Shown here in pieces: positions 26,898 through 35,881 of a stretch of 64,000 nt of DNA; position 1 is the stretch's first letter, and the number at the start of each line of letters is the position of its first letter. Source of the stretch: Longirhabdus pacifica. GTDB taxonomy: Bacteria; Bacillota; Bacilli; Paenibacillales; DSM-105158. Made by a program: the position numbers and the translations under genes. The stretch lies in assembly GCF_004115085.1 (NCBI RefSeq), contig NZ_QXJP01000015.1:1-64000 (forward strand). The letters are read 5' to 3'. The notes beneath the pieces were generated by a model. The model saw only the letters and a list, made by a program, of their open reading frames with translations. It made no database searches and was not told the origin of the DNA.

Positions 26898-27599
26898 TTA
26901 TTTTCCTAAGTACGTCACTGCTAGCATTTCCTCTTTCACGGTACCTTCTTGATCTGTATGCAAAAAATATGCTTTTGCTTCCGGTCTAGAACTTACAATG
27001 TGATGAAGTTCATTCTCCTTATAATGCAATGCTACGCCGTCATCGACACCATAACCAGGTATAATGTCGTTACTTTGCAGCAAGGTATGGAAATTTGGTC
27101 TTCGCTGCACTTCTCCATCAAAATGGGGACAGTAACTCCCTTTATAAAACCCGAGTGCAGGAATAGATGCAGCAGTTTCACCAAATGAGGTAGTAACGCA
27201 TTGCTCATACCAGCAGTTCGCACCTGCACTAATGCCCGCCATGATAATGCCATGGTTCCAGGCTTTTTGTAAAATACGATCCAATTCCCACTCCCTCCAG
27301 AGAGCAAGTAAATTTTTCGTGTTTCCACCACCGACGTAAATGATGTCTTTTTCCATTACATATTGCTCTAAATCTGTAGTAGGCGGTAAAAATAAAGACA
27401 AGTGGGATGGTTCACAGTGTAAAGAAGTAAATGCATCGTAAAATCTCTCAATGTATCCTTCGCTATCCCCACTTGCCGTAGGTACAAAACAAATTTTCGG
27501 TTTCGTTGTATTTGCTTGATCTAGGATGTACTGATCCAGTAACAAATTATCTGGTTCCATGGAAAATCCTCCGCCACCCATTGCGATCATCTGCTTCAT
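26898..27599 (-). CDS. ygaJ: Peptidase E family serine peptidase (YgaJ type)
   Basis: The 233-residue cytoplasmic protein belongs to the S51 family, class-I glutamine-amidotransferase-like fold, which releases N-terminal Asp dipeptides or related substrates. GISAGANCWYE contains the nucleophile serine; IIYVGGGNTKNLLALW and GYGVDDGVALHY are further family motifs. B. subtilis YgaJ is similar in length. The start follows AGGAGTGGTGAAAAG. It forms a single unit, opposite in strand to fni. Confidence 0.85.
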   Translation of the reverse strand: MKQMIAMGGGGFSMEPDNLLLDQYILDQANTTKPKICFVPTASGDSEGYIERFYDAFTSLHCEPSHLSLFLPPTTDLEQYVMEKDIIYVGGGNTKNLLALWREWELDRILQKAWNHGIIMAGISAGANCWYEQCVTTSFGETAASIPALGFYKGSYCPHFDGEVQRRPNFHTLLQSNDIIPGYGVDDGVALHYKENELHHIVSSRPEAKAYFLHTDQEGTVKEEMLAVTYLGK

Positions 27600-27695
27600 C
27601 TTTTCACCACTCCTATTACATATAAATTCATCACCTATTTGTTCGTTGAACGCGTTGATTATGATGATTATTTTATCTCATCTTCCTTTTCATCG

Positions 27696-28634
27696 CTATG
27701 ATTTGTTATTTGTTTTTTTTTGCTGTCTACTCGTTTTTATCGTCCTCATGCTTATGATCCAAGTGGGTACTGCAACCAGTGCTAACAAAATGATAATCGG
27801 TATGGCACCCGCAATAAAAACAAAAATGCCTTGGAATAATTGTGACAAAAACGAAAAGCTATCTTTCATCGCATCGGATGCTCTCTCCAGCAAAGATTCA
27901 TCTTCCGTACGCTTAGTAGCTTGATCATCTAACATCTCATACACTCGTAGATCAATAGTAGAAAATGAAACGTTACTATCCAAATAGCGTAATCTACCTT
28001 TGATGACCTCTATCTCCCCTTGAACCCTCTCTAATTCATTGGAAAACTCTACTAAAGCATCTGTTTCCTGTGCTGATTCCATGAATGCAAGCAATCTGGA
28101 CTCTACGACTTGTTTTGCACTTAGTCTAGATGCAAGATCTACATATTCTTCTGTCACATCTTTCCCTGTTAAACTTTTTTGCATATAAATGGGCTCCATC
28201 TTTTCTAAACTATCTAAAAAAGAGTGGAACCCTTGTGCGGGCACTTTGATGGTGTAATTTCCACCCACTTCGTACGAAGTCTCCTCCTCGGAAAAATGAA
28301 GAATGTAGGCGTTAGAAAGATGCGTTAAGTCTCTGATCTTAGTTTGAATTGCAGCAAAGTCTTTTACTTCCATATTCACTTGACCATTGTAGATGATTTT
28401 ACGATTAAATCCTTCTGCATATTCCGTTCCGGTGCTTTCATTCTCTTTCTCGCTACTCATAGGCTCATTAAATGTAAGCTCTACCTTTGCTTCTTCTGAC
28501 TGCGTATCATACTCCATACTGTCATTACCTTCTGTAGCATACTCATCAGCTTCACCACACCCTAAGAACAAAAATGCAAAGCTTAAAACGACTACCATTG
28601 TGAGACTGGATTTTTTATTTTTTTTCCACAACAA
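27696..28634 (-). CDS. DUF4349 lipoprotein
   Basis: The 312-residue protein starts with a lipoprotein signal ending in lipobox LFLGC (Cys about 26). An acidic, Ser/Glu-rich linker runs to about residue 75. The DUF4349 region (about 80-245) contains IIYNGQVNMEVKDF and a coiled coil, ELERVQGEIEVIKGRLRYL. A membrane helix lies near 268-290 and the tail is basic. It is therefore anchored at both ends with its body outside the cell. The start is TTG at 28634 behind GGGGGAG. Function is unknown; DUF4349 proteins are common in Firmicutes envelopes. Confidence 0.82.
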   Translation of the reverse strand: MLWKKNKKSSLTMVVVLSFAFLFLGCGEADEYATEGNDSMEYDTQSEEAKVELTFNEPMSSEKENESTGTEYAEGFNRKIIYNGQVNMEVKDFAAIQTKIRDLTHLSNAYILHFSEEETSYEVGGNYTIKVPAQGFHSFLDSLEKMEPIYMQKSLTGKDVTEEYVDLASRLSAKQVVESRLLAFMESAQETDALVEFSNELERVQGEIEVIKGRLRYLDSNVSFSTIDLRVYEMLDDQATKRTEDESLLERASDAMKDSFSFLSQLFQGIFVFIAGAIPIIILLALVAVPTWIISMRTIKTSRQQKKTNNKS

Positions 28635-28770
28635 TGAAGTCTCCCCCTTTTATTTAAAATGATGACCATTCGATAAATAGACGGAAGAGACTTAGAAAAT
28701 GTTTCAATTTTATTCCATTATATTTGAAAATTATACTTTTATATATAATTATCCTTTTGATGACCTATGA

Positions 28771-29877
28771 CTATTTTGCTATCCCATTTTTCTGCGCAAT
28801 AAGTAATTTATCTTCTGCTTTTTTACTTTCTTTCACCGATAAAATCCTTTCCTCTGCCATTCTGTCTGCTGCTAAATACGTTGGAATGTGATCACGTTTA
28901 GATATTTCTACTACTTTTTGCATGTTATTATAAATGGTTTTCACATTATCTAATACACTGTTCAAATCAAATTTACCATGCAATTCCTCAATCACATGCA
29001 TTAATCCACCAGCATTAATGATATAATCTGGAGCATAAAGAATACCTGACTCATGCAGAATGTCTCCATGTTTTTCTGTCTGCAACTGATTATTAGCTCC
29101 CCCTGCAATAACTTTTGCCTTCAATTGAGGAATACTTTCGTCATTAATCACTGCGCCTAATGCATTCGGGGAGAAAATATCACAAGATACACTATAAATA
29201 TCTTTAGGATCTACTGCTTTCGCATTAAACTCATCGACTGCTCTCTTTACTCTTTCTTTGTCGATATCTGTAACAATTAAATGTGCTCCTTCTTTGTGCA
29301 GGTACTTACTCAAATGATAGGCTACGTTTCCTAAACCTTGTACCGCAATCGTCTTGCCAGCTAAATCGTCTGTACCGAAACGCTCCAATGCTGCTGCTTT
29401 CATTCCTCTATATACACCGTATCCAGTTGATGGAGAAGGATTGCCACTTCCACGTGACGAAGATACGGTAATACCTGTCACATGCTCTGTCTCTTCTCTG
29501 ATATAATCCATGTCTGTTTCCGTCGTTCCCACATCTTCTGCGGCAATGTATTTTCCGTTTAATCTATCAATATAGCGACCGAAGGCACGGAACATTTCTG
29601 GATTTTTATCTGTTTTATAATTTCCTATGATAACGGACTTTCCACCACCTAAGTCTAACCCAGCTGCCGATGCTTTGTAGGTCATTCCCCTAGATAGACG
29701 CAAGACATCCATCATCGCATCTTCTTCATTAGCATAAGTCCACATTCTCGTACCACCTAATGCTGGTCCTAATGTCGTATCATGAATAGCAATAATGGCT
29801 TTTAAACCGGATTCGTTATCTTGGCATAACACTAACTGTTCATAATCATGACTCTCTAAATAATCAAATATCTTCAC
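28771..29877 (-). CDS. Leucine dehydrogenase
   Basis: This NAD enzyme reversibly deaminates leucine, valine and isoleucine to 2-oxo acids. The 368-residue protein has the Glu/Leu/Phe/Val dehydrogenase catalytic region [20 protein letters not shown] (two lysines) and the NAD-binding loop [19 protein letters not shown] and [12 protein letters not shown] follow later. Length fits the octameric Bacillus enzyme (ldh/bcd). It is not in a bkd operon here. The start is GTG at 29877 with GGAGG 7 bases upstream. A perfect cre site and a pair of 16-bp direct repeats lie in its upstream region. Confidence 0.93.
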   Translation of the reverse strand: MKIFDYLESHDYEQLVLCQDNESGLKAIIAIHDTTLGPALGGTRMWTYANEEDAMMDVLRLSRGMTYKASAAGLDLGGGKSVIIGNYKTDKNPEMFRAFGRYIDRLNGKYIAAEDVGTTETDMDYIREETEHVTGITVSSSRGSGNPSPSTGYGVYRGMKAAALERFGTDDLAGKTIAVQGLGNVAYHLSKYLHKEGAHLIVTDIDKERVKRAVDEFNAKAVDPKDIYSVSCDIFSPNALGAVINDESIPQLKAKVIAGGANNQLQTEKHGDILHESGILYAPDYIINAGGLMHVIEELHGKFDLNSVLDNVKTIYNNMQKVVEISKRDHIPTYLAADRMAEERILSVKESKKAEDKLLIAQKNGIAK

Positions 29878-29927
29878 GATGTAACCTCCAATTCGTTATT
29901 TGCTCGCCAAAGCATGATGTGCGAATT

Positions 29928-29942
29928 ATGAAAGCGCTATCA
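29928..29942 (-). promoter_or_regulatory. cre site (CcpA) upstream of leucine dehydrogenase
   Basis: ATGAAAGCGCTATCA matches the cre consensus WTGNAANCGNWNNCA at every defined position. It lies 51 bases upstream of the GTG start. Relative to the -10 box at 29954-29959 it covers about +5 to +19, a position where CcpA usually represses by roadblock. Confidence 0.8.
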
Positions 29943-29953
29943 TGGTGTGCACA

Positions 29954-29959
29954 ATTATA
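29954..29959 (-). promoter_or_regulatory. Probable -10 box of leucine dehydrogenase promoter
   Basis: TATAAT is read on the minus strand about 80 bases upstream of the gene. The sequence 17 bp upstream (AATGAA) is a poor -35, which would fit a promoter that needs an activator. Confidence 0.5.
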
Positions 29960-30005
29960 TTTTACATCATTTTTTCTTCATTATCACTTTAAATATTCAT
30001 CATTT

Positions 30006-30043
30006 GTTCACATTTTTTTATCGTCCCGTTCACATTTTTTTAT
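30006..30043. promoter_or_regulatory. Two 16-bp direct repeats upstream of leucine dehydrogenase
   Basis: GTTCACATTTTTTTAT occurs at 30006-30021 and again identically at 30028-30043, 22 bp apart, that is two helical turns. With transcription starting near 29947 the copies lie about 59 to 96 bases upstream, the usual place for an activator. The protein is unknown. No gene is seen between 29878 and 30291. Confidence 0.55.
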
Positions 30044-30218
30044 GCCTCACCATGGCTTTTCAGATTTGTTAAACTATATGTAAGGATAACGAAATTTACT
30101 TTTATTTCATTATCATGTGTAGATCATATACTTTATTTATGATAAAAAGCAAGTGTTTACGATGAAGGATTAAGCTAATTTTCCCTACCAACTCTTAACC
30201 AACCCCCAGTCAAAACTA

Positions 30219-30244
30219 CAAAAAAAAGAAGCATCTCTGCTTCT
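30219..30244 (-). terminator. Intrinsic terminator after crotonase gene
   Basis: On the minus strand AGAAGC pairs with GCTTCT around a 6-base loop, followed by eight T residues, 48 bases after the stop codon. Confidence 0.85.
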
Positions 30245-30291
30245 AAATGTAATACGAATTGAGTTTTATAGTTCTGGAGGGAAGTAAAAAT

Positions 30292-31053
30292 TTATTTTTT
30301 GCTCATCATCATTTCGATCGCTTGTTTTAATTCAGGCTGCTTGATGAGATACGATTGATTTTCTTTTTCCCACTCTAACGCGTCCTGCAATGTCCAAGAC
30401 AAACTATGATTTAGCCCTTCCTTTGTTTTCAAAAATGCTTGCTTTGGTAATCTATTTAACTTTGCAATGACTTTTTCAGCTGCCCCTTCTAATGCTTCAC
30501 TAGCAACCGCTTGAAAAATTAGCCCCATTTCCATTGCTTCTTTCCCACTGATTTTATCACATAGCAATGCGAGCCTCTTCGCTTGTGCCATTCCTACTAA
30601 ACGAGGAAGGACATACGTGCCTCCAAAATCATTAGTCAATCCAATTTGGACGAATGGAGCCTGAATCACTGCGCTCACATCTGCAATGACAAAATCGGCT
30701 TGCAATGCAAGATGTAATCCTGCCCCGACTGCTGCCCCTTGAATGACAGCAATAACAGGTTTAGGCATATGATGCAACTGCTCTATCATCTCGTTAATGC
30801 CTGCCATGCCCTCAATCACATGCTCATGTGTAGCAGGATTGGACAACGTCATTAAGTCCCCGCCTGCGGAGAAGTTACCTCCTGCACCTTTTAACACTAT
30901 AATGTTTGCGCTTTCATTTTTCGCAGCCATTAGCATCACATCGTGCAGTTCTCTAAACATTACATCATTCATCGCATTCATCACTTGTGGACGATTTAAT
31001 GTAATCGTCAAGACACCTTGATGCACATCTGTTAACAATGTTTCGTACGTCAC
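30292..31053 (-). CDS. Enoyl-CoA hydratase/isomerase (crotonase) family protein
   Basis: The 253-residue protein has the crotonase fold: TITLNRPQVMNAMN, the oxyanion-hole regions NFSAGGDL and AVIQGAAVGAGLHLAL, and the active-site stretch QAPFVQIGLTNDFGGTYVLP. In enoyl-CoA hydratases this last stretch normally carries a Glu in PE(I/V); here it is absent, and an Asp occupies the NDFGGT position, as in PaaG-type isomerases. An isomerase or ring-opening-type reaction is therefore more likely than plain hydration. The start is GTG at 31053 with GGGAGATGATG upstream. It is monocistronic; the substrate is unknown. Confidence 0.85.
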   Translation of the reverse strand: MTYETLLTDVHQGVLTITLNRPQVMNAMNDVMFRELHDVMLMAAKNESANIIVLKGAGGNFSAGGDLMTLSNPATHEHVIEGMAGINEMIEQLHHMPKPVIAVIQGAAVGAGLHLALQADFVIADVSAVIQAPFVQIGLTNDFGGTYVLPRLVGMAQAKRLALLCDKISGKEAMEMGLIFQAVASEALEGAAEKVIAKLNRLPKQAFLKTKEGLNHSLSWTLQDALEWEKENQSYLIKQPELKQAIEMMMSKK

Positions 31054-31079
31054 CTGACATCATCTCCCTTGATTATCTC

Positions 31080-31332
31080 ATAAGTTGAATGAACTTGTTC
31101 AACCAACTTATTACCACTATGCATAAGATGGAGAAATCACAATATTACAACCTTTACGCCTGGCTACTGAGGCGTAAACTTGGTTCTCATTATTTCTTCA
31201 TCTTATATAAGTTGAATGAACTTGTTCAACCAACTTATTACCACTATGCATAAGATGGAGAAATCACAATATTATAACCTTTACGCCTGGCTACTGAGGC
31301 GTAAATTCTATTGCAGCATTTCTTCAACTTAT
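31080..31332 (-). repeat. Tandem pair of nested-palindrome repeats (R5)
   Basis: Two units start at 31080 and about 31207 (127 bp apart), in the same orientation as R4. Each begins with ATAAGTTGAATGAACTTG and contains ATAAGATGGAGAAAT and the core arms TTTACGCCT / AGGCGTAAA. The second ends differently, in ATTTCTTCAACTTATATA, as if its right end had been replaced. The array lies between the divergent crotonase and thrC genes. Confidence 0.92.
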
Positions 31333-31428
31333 ATATTTATATTTCACATTACGTATAAAAACCCCTTCTTTTTATCGTTTTTTTATTATTTCGCGTGGCA
31401 AATACGTCACTACTTTACTGTAAGGATG

Positions 31429-31437
31429 TGCTATAAT
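31429..31437 (+). promoter_or_regulatory. Extended -10 promoter of threonine synthase
   Basis: TGCTATAAT is a perfect extended -10 element. It lies 33 bases upstream of the chosen thrC start. No -35 match was found at 17 bp, which extended -10 promoters tolerate. Confidence 0.65.
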
Positions 31438-31469
31438 AGCGCTAAAGGAAACCAACTGGAGTGATGGAG

Positions 31470-32858
31470 ATGCAATACGTAAGTACACGAGGAGCGTTAG
31501 AGCCATGCGGGTTTGTTGATGCTTTTTTAATGGGATTAGCAGATGATGGTGGGTTACTTGTACCAGAAACTATTCCTTATGTTGAAAAAAGTACATTGGA
31601 AAAGTGGAGAACGTTATCGTATCAAGATTTAGCATTTGAAATTTTATCACTATATACAAACAACGAAGTTGCTGACGAGGATTTGAAAAAATTAATTCAA
31701 GAAAGCTACGCTACGTTTCGTCATGAACATATTACACCGATAAAAAAAATAAATGATACATTATATATATTGGAGTTGTTTCATGGACCTACCTTTGCTT
31801 TTAAAGATATTGCGCTGCAATTGATCGGAAATTTGTATCGTCATGTCTCCAAAGATCATGAGCACATTATTCATATTATTGGTGCGACATCTGGAGATAC
31901 AGGTGCTGCTGCGATTGAAGGCGTCCGTGGTAAAGAAGGAATTAAAATCTGCATCTTGCATCCACATGAAAAAGTAAGTAAAGTGCAAGAGTTGCAAATG
32001 ACGACTACTGCCGATGAAAATGTTTTAAATTTAAGTGTACGAGGTAATTTCGACGATTGCCAACGAATGGTCAAACAAATTCTCTCCAATCCAGATTGGA
32101 AAGAGCAATATCATTTGCGTGCTGTTAATTCTATTAACATCGTGCGTATTCTTGCTCAAATGATTTATTATTTTTATGCGTATTTTAGAGTGTGCGAGCA
32201 AAACAAAGACGCAGAGCTTCAATTCCATGTTCCATCTGGAAATTTTGGTGATATATTTGCTGGCTATCTCGCAAAGAAAATGGGACTTCCTGTTGGGCCA
32301 ATGCTTCTTGCTACGAATGAAAATGATATTTTGCACCGTTTTGTACAAACAGGACTTTATGAACCCACTACGTTTAAACAAACATATTCTCCTGCTATGG
32401 ATATACAAATTGCAAGTAACTTTGAACGGTATCTTTATTATTTGTGTGAAGAAAACGGACAAACCGTCGCAGACTACATGCAGCATTTTCAGCAGCACGG
32501 TAACATCAAAATAGAAGAACATAAGCTAAATATTGTCCAAAAAGATTTTCTATCAGCATCGATACACAAAAACCCTTGTATGGACACAATAAAGCATTAC
32601 TATCGTGAATATGACTATTTACTTGATCCACATACGGCTTGTGGAGTAGCAGCTATAGAGGATGATACAAAAGATAAGACCATTGTTTCTTTAGCCACTG
32701 CACACCCTGCAAAATTCGATGATGTCATCGCTCGCTGTGATATTGAGCAGTCTTTCCCACAAGAAATAGCGCAGCTTGAGCACAAAGCCCAGCAGATGGA
32801 CATTATAGATAATGATCTTGAACAGGTCATCACGAAAATAACACAGTTTTTTGCTTAG
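31470..32858 (+). CDS. thrC: Threonine synthase (long, E. coli/yeast type)
   Basis: This PLP enzyme converts O-phosphohomoserine to threonine. The 462-residue protein has the opening MQYVSTRGALEPCGF, the PLP-lysine motif GPTFAFKDIALQ, the phosphate-binding GATSGDTGAAAIEG and the VPSGNFGDIFAGYLAKKMGLP stretch. The length is that of the longer thrC class, not the 350-residue form that B. subtilis carries in hom-thrCB. The start at 31470 was chosen because GGAG lies 8 bases upstream; GTG at 31461 and ATG at 31464 overlap the ribosome binding site. No hom or thrB is adjacent. Confidence 0.95.
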   Translation: MQYVSTRGALEPCGFVDAFLMGLADDGGLLVPETIPYVEKSTLEKWRTLSYQDLAFEILSLYTNNEVADEDLKKLIQESYATFRHEHITPIKKINDTLYILELFHGPTFAFKDIALQLIGNLYRHVSKDHEHIIHIIGATSGDTGAAAIEGVRGKEGIKICILHPHEKVSKVQELQMTTTADENVLNLSVRGNFDDCQRMVKQILSNPDWKEQYHLRAVNSINIVRILAQMIYYFYAYFRVCEQNKDAELQFHVPSGNFGDIFAGYLAKKMGLPVGPMLLATNENDILHRFVQTGLYEPTTFKQTYSPAMDIQIASNFERYLYYLCEENGQTVADYMQHFQQHGNIKIEEHKLNIVQKDFLSASIHKNPCMDTIKHYYREYDYLLDPHTACGVAAIEDDTKDKTIVSLATAHPAKFDDVIARCDIEQSFPQEIAQLEHKAQQMDIIDNDLEQVITKITQFFA

Positions 32859-32942
32859 TTTTGCTCTAAACCAAATACAATAACAATAGAGGACAAAGGT
32901 AACAGGTATGTAGACTTGCGTTGCCTTTGTCTTTTCATATTA

Positions 32943-32997
32943 TGAGCGCCTGGTTACTTAGGTGTAAATTTGTATCCTACCATTTCTCCAGCTTATT
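32943..32997 (-). repeat. Partial, diverged nested-palindrome repeat (R6)
   Basis: GAGCGCCTGGTTACTTAGG, then GTGTAAAT and CATTTCTCCAGCTTAT correspond to the core and right arm of the repeat with several substitutions. It stops directly at the stop codon of the gene ending at 32998. Confidence 0.75.
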
Positions 32998-33756
32998 TCA
33001 TTTAACATCATGTTCTTCTATTCCATTTCCATCTACTTCGCTTGCCTGTATATCATGAAAGTGTTGTACCAGATGTTCAAATTGCTGTATTTCTTGCTTC
33101 CCTTTTTTCGACAGCTGATAATGACCACGCGAAACTCGTTCAAACCATCCATAATGATCTTGTTGTAAGATAGTTGCTGTTTTCTGATCATCCGTGCCGT
33201 ACTGCTTCAACTGCTTAATCGACAGCACATGATGTTGTAGCAAGAATGCAGCTATATGTATCGTCTTTTCTTTATACGCTGTAATCAGCTTTTTCCTTAC
33301 GGTCCCACCCGTATTAAAATCGCCACTTCTACCTTGAAATTCGGTTATCCACTTTTTGCGATGACGCTGTGACCTTCTAGGCGGCTTACTCTTTTGTTCC
33401 AACCGCTCCGCTTCTAGGGGAACATCTACATAAGAAAATCCATTTTTCTTTAATGTCACTAACATGATGCCTATTCCTAATCGACGTAGCATTTGCACGA
33501 TATGCTTCCATTTTTTTGATGACACTAGTTTATTATTTTTAAACGCTGCCACATACACTTTATCTGCCGCACGTTGCCTATCCACAGCTTGCAATATGAG
33601 TTCTAAGTTTACATTCTTTTTTAACTCCACGACGATCATCACATCATCTTTCATGGCCATGACATCACATTTGGCGACTTCTCCCTTTACATCATACCCT
33701 TGTTCCAATAAAAAATGACGAACAGGTGCATATAAATCTTCTTCTTTATGTTCCAC
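32998..33756 (-). CDS. DUF2161-type PD-(D/E)xK nuclease-like protein
   Basis: The 252-residue protein starts with EEDLYAPVRHFLLEQGYDVKGEV and continues CDVMAMKDDVMIVVELKK, giving the D...E-x-K arrangement of PD-(D/E)xK phosphodiesterases and matching DUF2161/COG5482. A basic middle and a winged-helix-like C-terminal part (IHIAAFLLQHHVLSIKQLKQYG, then YGWFERVSRGHYQLSKKG) suggest DNA binding. The start is GTG at 33756 with GGGAG 7 bases upstream, giving the family length. The stop codon TGA directly abuts repeat R6. The role is unknown; DNA processing is inferred from the fold. Confidence 0.75.
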   Translation of the reverse strand: MEHKEEDLYAPVRHFLLEQGYDVKGEVAKCDVMAMKDDVMIVVELKKNVNLELILQAVDRQRAADKVYVAAFKNNKLVSSKKWKHIVQMLRRLGIGIMLVTLKKNGFSYVDVPLEAERLEQKSKPPRRSQRHRKKWITEFQGRSGDFNTGGTVRKKLITAYKEKTIHIAAFLLQHHVLSIKQLKQYGTDDQKTATILQQDHYGWFERVSRGHYQLSKKGKQEIQQFEHLVQHFHDIQASEVDGNGIEEHDVK

Positions 33757-33944
33757 ATTTCCACTCCCTATCACGAGATGCCACTTGCATGGTTTGGTTT
33801 GTATTTGGTTGTATGATCTCACTAAGGAGATGAACACATTATGCTTTTAATATATTACATTATTACTCTACTAATAGACTAACTTTCTGTCTTTCCCTTA
33901 TGTATGCTATCATTTTTATCATAAACAAATCATCATTCACCTTG

Positions 33945-34030
33945 CCACTATGCATAAGATGAAGAAATCTCTACATTTCAACCTTTATACCTGGCTACTG
34001 AGGCGTAAACTTATATTTCATCTTATATAA
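33945..34030 (-). repeat. Partial nested-palindrome repeat (R7)
   Basis: CCACTATGCATAAGATGAAG starts the copy; the core is TTTATACCT on the left and AGGCGTAAA on the right; it ends ATTTCATCTTATATAA. The outer palindrome is missing. It lies between the divergent DUF2161 and hutU genes. Confidence 0.85.
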
Positions 34031-34132
34031 ATGTAATTTTTTCGTCAAACAAATCGTCAACACAGATGAAGTCATTCCTACATTCTACTCTACTTCACCA
34101 CCACATCATGAACCGTCCTAATTGTTAAATTC

Positions 34133-34144
34133 CATCATATGATG
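34133..34144. promoter_or_regulatory. 12-bp perfect palindrome upstream of hutU
   Basis: CATCATATGATG lies 68-79 bases upstream of the hutU start. It is a candidate operator for the hutUIG unit, whose promoter is otherwise not obvious; TTGTTA just upstream is a possible -35. Nothing else is recognised in 34031-34211. Confidence 0.35.
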
Positions 34145-34211
34145 AAAGATCATATCTTATCACTAATGCGATAACATCACTATTCACATTTACATGGAGA
34201 GGAGCATTTCA

Positions 34212-35876
34212 ATGTCAACAAGACAAATGTCAGAAATTTCTGCAGATAGAGGTACAACCCTATCTTGTAAAGGATGGGTGCAAGAAGCTGCGCTACGCAT
34301 GCTCATGAATAATTTAGATGCAGAAGTAGCGGAAAATCCAGAGGAATTAGTCGTTTACGGTGGAATAGGTAAGGCGGCTAGAAACTGGGAATGCTATGAT
34401 GCTATCGTCCACAGTTTAAAACAATTAGAAGAAGATGAAACACTCTTAATCCAATCGGGAAAACCTGTTGCGGTGTTTCGCTCCCATGCTGATGCCCCGC
34501 GTGTTTTGTTAGCCAATTCTAACCTCGTGCCAGCATGGGCCAACTGGGAACACTTCCGTGATTTAGAAGAGCGAGGATTAATGATGTACGGTCAAATGAC
34601 AGCAGGCTCTTGGATTTACATTGGCACACAAGGCATTTTACAAGGTACGTATGAAACGTTCGCAGAAGCAGCCAATCAACATTTTAACGGTTCGCTTGCT
34701 GGCACCTTAACGGTAACGGCTGGTTTAGGTGGTATGGGCGGTGCTCAACCGTTAGCTGTCACGATGAATGGTGGTGTCGTTATTACGGTGGAATGCGATC
34801 CTACTTCTATACAGCGCCGCATAGAAACTCGTTATTGCGATGTGCAAGCGAACTCATTAGATGAAGCGTTACAACTCGCTACAAAGGCTAAAGAAGACAA
34901 AAAGCCGTTATCTATTGCCTTACTCGGGAATGCAGCAGCCATATTACCACAAATGTTAGAACGTCAAATCATACCGGATTTAGTCACCGATCAAACTTCT
35001 GCACACGATGTGTTAAACGGATATATTCCCCTTGATCATACGATAGAGGAAGCCAAACAACTACGCCAACAAGACCCCGATAAGTACATTCAACTTGCAA
35101 AACAAAGTATAGTACAACATGTCGAAGCGATGCTAGCGATGCAAAAGCAAGGTGCCGTCGTATTTGACTACGGCAACAATATTCGTCAAGTGGCTTTGGA
35201 TGAAGGTGTGCAGCATGCTTTTGACTTCCCAGGTTTTGTTCCTGCATTTATTCGTCCATTGTTTTGCGAAGGAAAAGGACCATTTCGCTGGGCGGCACTT
35301 TCCGGAGACCCTGAAGATATTCATGTTATTGATGAAGCTATTTTAAAAGCATTCGCTCATGACACCCATCTTTGTCAATGGATACGTATGGCAAAAGAAA
35401 AAGTGCAATTTCAAGGCCTTCCAGCACGAATTTGTTGGCTTGGTTACGGAGAACGTGCCAAGTTAGGAAAAATCATCAACGATATGGTAGCCTCAGGGCA
35501 ACTGAAAGCTCCTATCGTCATTGGCCGAGATCATCTAGATTGTGGCTCCGTTGCTTCGCCGAACAGAGAAACAGAAGCCATGCTGGACGGCAGCGATGCT
35601 GTTGCAGATTGGCCCATCCTCAACGCATTAATTAATGCAGTCAATGGAGCGAGTTGGATTTCTGTTCATCACGGTGGAGGTGTTGGCATGGGTTATTCCC
35701 TTCACGCAGGTATGGTCATTGTTGCAGATGGAACCGAAAAAGCAGCGGAGCGTTTACAACGCGTCTTAACTTCCGATCCCGGTATGGGCGTTGTTCGTCA
35801 TGTTGATGCTGGCTATGACACTGCAATCCACACAGCCAAAACAAAAGGAGTCCACATTCCACTGTTAAAGGAGTAA
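34212..35876 (+). CDS. hutU: Urocanate hydratase
   Basis: HutU converts urocanate to 4-imidazolone-5-propionate, the second step of histidine breakdown, using tightly bound NAD. The 554-residue protein has the conserved [16 protein letters not shown] opening, then [20 protein letters not shown], the glycine-rich [17 protein letters not shown] loop, and [19 protein letters not shown] near the end. The start at 34212 follows GAGAGGAG; an ATG at 34194 lies upstream of that site. hutI starts 5 bases after its stop codon, so the two are co-transcribed. Confidence 0.97.
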   Translation: MSTRQMSEISADRGTTLSCKGWVQEAALRMLMNNLDAEVAENPEELVVYGGIGKAARNWECYDAIVHSLKQLEEDETLLIQSGKPVAVFRSHADAPRVLLANSNLVPAWANWEHFRDLEERGLMMYGQMTAGSWIYIGTQGILQGTYETFAEAANQHFNGSLAGTLTVTAGLGGMGGAQPLAVTMNGGVVITVECDPTSIQRRIETRYCDVQANSLDEALQLATKAKEDKKPLSIALLGNAAAILPQMLERQIIPDLVTDQTSAHDVLNGYIPLDHTIEEAKQLRQQDPDKYIQLAKQSIVQHVEAMLAMQKQGAVVFDYGNNIRQVALDEGVQHAFDFPGFVPAFIRPLFCEGKGPFRWAALSGDPEDIHVIDEAILKAFAHDTHLCQWIRMAKEKVQFQGLPARICWLGYGERAKLGKIINDMVASGQLKAPIVIGRDHLDCGSVASPNRETEAMLDGSDAVADWPILNALINAVNGASWISVHHGGGVGMGYSLHAGMVIVADGTEKAAERLQRVLTSDPGMGVVRHVDAGYDTAIHTAKTKGVHIPLLKE

Positions 35877-35881
35877 ACACA

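Noticed and set aside
31216-31464. 82-codon open frame on the plus strand
   Set aside because: It reads through repeat array R5 and into the thrC promoter; no ribosome binding site and no family.
31333-31469. T-box riboswitch before thrC
   Set aside because: The space between promoter and start is only about 30 bases and has no AGGGTGGNACCGCG motif.
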